Positions 61,181-64,000 of a stretch of 64,000 bases of DNA are shown here, in pieces; the first letter of the stretch is position 1, and each line of letters opens with the position of its first letter. Made by a program: the position numbers and the translations under genes. The DNA comes from Pseudisothecium myosuroides (taxonomy: Eukaryota > Streptophyta > Bryopsida > Hypnales > Lembophyllaceae): contig OX637287.1 in NCBI GenBank assembly GCA_951799445.1, forward strand, positions 54,527,724-54,591,723, read 5' to 3'. The notes beneath the pieces are model-generated. The model did no database searches. It saw nothing but the letters and a program-made list of their open reading frames with translations, and was not told where the DNA came from.

Positions 61181-61345
61181 TAAGTGTCCGATGGATGACA
61201 AAGAATCCTTCTACATAGGACAGAAGTGCAACTATTCATCTTCAGAATTTTGTTGTAAAAAGGTAAGGTCTTCCACAATGCTTAGACTTCTAATGAGTGT
61301 TTTTCCATTTTTTTAAGCAATTGATTCCCACGGTTTCGAAAAAGA
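61181..61345. repeat. dispersed repeat shared with 10970-11120
   Basis: GACAGAAGTGCAACTATTCATC and neighbouring words up to GAGTG(T/C)TTTTC appear in the same order at about 11010-11095. The 11-kb copy is followed by an AGGTAGGAGG element, and here CCTACCTTA appears at about 61391. Confidence 0.6.
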
Positions 61346-64000
61346 TGATTTTCATGGAGACCAGTCCGTCCTCACAAGGTGAAGGTGATCCTACCTTATT
61401 AGTGAGCCTTTTTCAAGCCTTCCGTATTAATTTGCTTAAGGGAAAAAAGTAAAAATATGCTTCCTATTTTGTAATGGTTGATTTTATAATTTTCTATCTA
61501 TCCTAGCTAATTTCAGGTCTCTTATTCCAAATATGAATTCAAATATTCCAAATTTTGTCATCTATGGTAAACAATCAACAATAAGTTCTACCATTTTTCC
61601 CACCCACCCCAACAAATTGCTACCTACATATATTTGCGCTGTATCAAGTCTCTAAACACTTTAAATGAAAAGAATGCTTGACAAGGTAAAGCAACACGTT
61701 TTTGGTTTCCAAGTGTGATGGACTTGGGCTTCCAACCTTCTATAACATTGTATAATTAGGCAACGGTCCTCCCTATGTTGGGAAGGTACTATGCTTTGCT
61801 AGATACTCCCTCTGGATCGAAATAAACCTGTGGTACTTCCCCCAGTTCCCCGTAAGAAACGTGGGATTTATCTTGAAACAAAAGGAGTACTTGAGAGGGA
61901 CTTGTTATCAGTTAATTCGAGGATTGGGGTTGGATGAGGAGCCCTCCAAGACCATTTTATTCATTGTAGGGATCTCCTTTTCAAGGATGCAAAAGGGCCC
62001 CTACACTGCCTCATTGGGAACCACCGTTAATTATGTCCACAGAAAGGAGTGGTGGACAAGTGTCGTCACTGAAGAATGTGCCTTTCCCCGAACCAACCCC
62101 GAACCAACCCCACACTAGGCAGGGAATGATCTCATTGCAGCCCCGGATGATGCTCGAAGATTCCACACAACTGAACAGATAGAACAGACTTTTAATCAAA
62201 CAGCATCCAGCAAAAGACCAAAACTTAGGGCTCCCCTTCTTCTGAGGATTTGAGCTAATGGTTAATAAATCATAAAAAAATTGTCATTTTTAATGCATTG
62301 AGTGAATATTAGAAAACAAAAAAAAACAAAAAAAACATTTTCAACCACAAATTATTTCCCTACACTAATGTGAGAATGTGTAGAAAAACAAATTCATGGC
62401 CATTTGGATTTATAGATTGCATGATATAGACATTCAAAGTTATTGAAACAAAATTCACAACTTGCCTAACTGCTTGCCTTCTCTATTAGGCATCTTGTCC
62501 AAGCTATCCCTAAACTTTAGAGCACTATAGATTTTGACCTGGGCACCTAATTTGGAAAAAATTGTATTTTTAGAAAGCTTGTAGAAATATGCACCTTTGG
62601 TAAAAATTTCACTTTCATCCACTAGAAAATGTCTATGAATAAACCTCACTTGAGCATTTAGAAAGCTCCATGAGCTTATTGCCCATTAGGATTAAAAAGT
62701 GTGCAGCTAAAAAGTGATTGATGAATGAATTTCAACGAAATAGTAGAGACAAAAAATGCACCCATTCAATCAAGAATGTGATCATTTTTAGTTGATCGTT
62801 ACCATGGAAATTTGAAGAAAAAATTAGTTGTTAGTTGAAAGAAAATAAATTTCAAAGTTAGCCATGTCTAAAACTCGGTTTTGTTCAACATGATTTGGAA
62901 ATACTTTATATTTTGTCAATTTTTTCTTAGAACTCCAAAAAAACTTCTTGTGTCTTGGCATGTTGTTATACATCATTTCAGATTATTGTACGCAAAAATT
63001 GAAGGAAACTGACATTTATAGAATTTTAAATTACTAACAATTTGACAAACATGCAAATGATATTGGTTCTCACAATATTTGAATTTTTTTTGGAATCAAG
63101 AGCATGAGATAGCATTAGCCACTGTAGAAAGAGTATAGGTTGCAATATGGACCATTGTTACATCTAAATGCCCTTGCATTTGAAATATTTGTTGAATTGG
63201 ACACGGGATTGGACAATGCATTCAATTTGTATTTCACAATCATATTATAATGCATTTTTTAATTCAATTTGTTGGTCCAAAGACTAGATTTCATGATGTA
63301 CATAATTGATCTAAAAAATACTAAAAATAAATAAATTGTCATTGTCAATTTCATGAAAAAATTAGAAATTGCCAAAAATCACACAGTTAGGACCAAGGTA
63401 GGTTTATAAGAGTGTGGTTTATAGTGCCTTGAGGAATTCTATTATGAAAATTCATAGAAATTAGATGCCTTACCATTCCTTTTTGAAATTAATCATTTTC
63501 AATTGCTAATATTGAAATTTTTAATTTCATTTTTTATTCAAAAAAGGTGCCTCCAACTATGCCAAATTGCTAAAATGGATGGTTTTAGGTGGTTCCACCT
63601 TAGTCATTTTGTCCACAATGGGAAAGTTTACCTTATATCCAAATTGGGGCCCATGACACTAGGGTTGCTATTCAATGAGTGTGTGAGCGTGAGCTTGTAA
63701 GCATACAATTTTTTAGGGTGAAGACCTATGACCAAGGATAGTGGGACCTATCCTCCTCAACATCTTGATTTCTCCAAATGAAGGGGGGCTTTGAGCTATA
63801 GAACTCAGAAGTCTCAAATTAATGACAAACCTCTTGAACAAGAGTTGGCTCTCGTTGAATTTGTGAAAAGAGAAATAATCATTTAAAGTATCAAGGGTTC
63901 AATTTGTCAAACAACATTTGTTTACACCACATCATCCAAATGTTATATAAAAAAATTTGTTCAATGTATTTAGTTTCTAAGATCACTGACTTTGGGCTCA
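61346..64000. other. AT-rich stretch without a recognised gene
   Basis: A frame fragment near 61807-61935 (DRNKPVVLPPVPRKKRG) looks like decayed coding sequence of unknown kind. About 62340-62420 resembles part of the TTAA element. An element with ends AGGTAGGTTTATAAG (about 63396) and GGTGGTTCCACCTTA (to 63603) is probable and shares its right part with 28780-28852. Confidence 0.35.

Noticed and set aside
1..64000. tRNA, rRNA, CRISPR, bacterial or organelle sequence
   Set aside because: I saw no tRNA cloverleaf with a GGTTCRANNCC loop, no rRNA, no spaced repeat array and no dense bacterial-style coding. Spliced plant genes show it is nuclear plant DNA.

Overview
This is nuclear DNA of a land plant. 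Five multi-exon genes can be rebuilt codon by codon across GT-AG introns, all on the + strand: a class III peroxidase (13195-14951), a cytosolic fructose-1,6-bisphosphatase (20528-24357), a probably plastid NAD(P)-binding Rossmann protein (29090-33369), ORC6 (35894-38409) and an L-type lectin receptor kinase (52464-55898). A sixth, a PRD3/PAIR1-like meiotic protein (43364-45847), lacks a resolved first exon. Class III peroxidases and lectin receptor kinases point to a plant. The AT-rich, transposon-filled spacers and the divergence of the PRD3/PAIR1-like protein make me lean towards a bryophyte, lycophyte or fern, but that is inference. There is no operon-like logic. The genes serve unrelated jobs: cell wall/ROS, sucrose synthesis and gluconeogenesis, plastid redox, replication licensing, meiotic recombination and surface signalling.

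Between and inside the genes lie many short DNA transposons whose ends can be read directly. The most interesting family has TTAA at both ends next to CCCCTAAAGG-type inverted repeats (50335-51277, 25427-26092, 29836-30033, probably 32386-32945, and a broken copy at 39415-42160). A decayed piggyBac-type transposase on the minus strand (about 16880-17495) lies about 0.5 kb inside another such terminus at 16376. Together they suggest a piggyBac-like lineage with non-autonomous derivatives. The broken copy is interrupted by three head-to-tail Helitron-like units, the first of which carries another foldback element. Other families seen are hAT-type (two copies, 8-bp target duplications), PIF/Harbinger-type (TAA duplications), an AGGTAGGAGG-ended family in at least four copies, and a CATTAC/CATTAG-ended family.

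Layout: 1-13.2 kb is mostly repeats plus one orphan coiled-coil gene candidate at 4.1-4.9 kb; 13.2-15 kb peroxidase; 15-20 kb piggyBac relic and small elements; 20.5-24.4 kb FBPase with a long foldback in intron 2; 25-29 kb repeats; 29-33.4 kb Rossmann protein with two TTAA elements in its introns; 34-35.6 kb small elements; 35.9-38.4 kb ORC6 with E2F-like promoter sites; 39.4-42.2 kb nested transposons; 43.4-45.8 kb PRD3/PAIR1-like; 48-52 kb hairpin, TTAA element and a duplicated upstream region; 52.5-55.9 kb receptor kinase; 56-64 kb AT-rich with one isolated membrane-protein exon.

All identifications come from reading and remembered family motifs; no database search was run.
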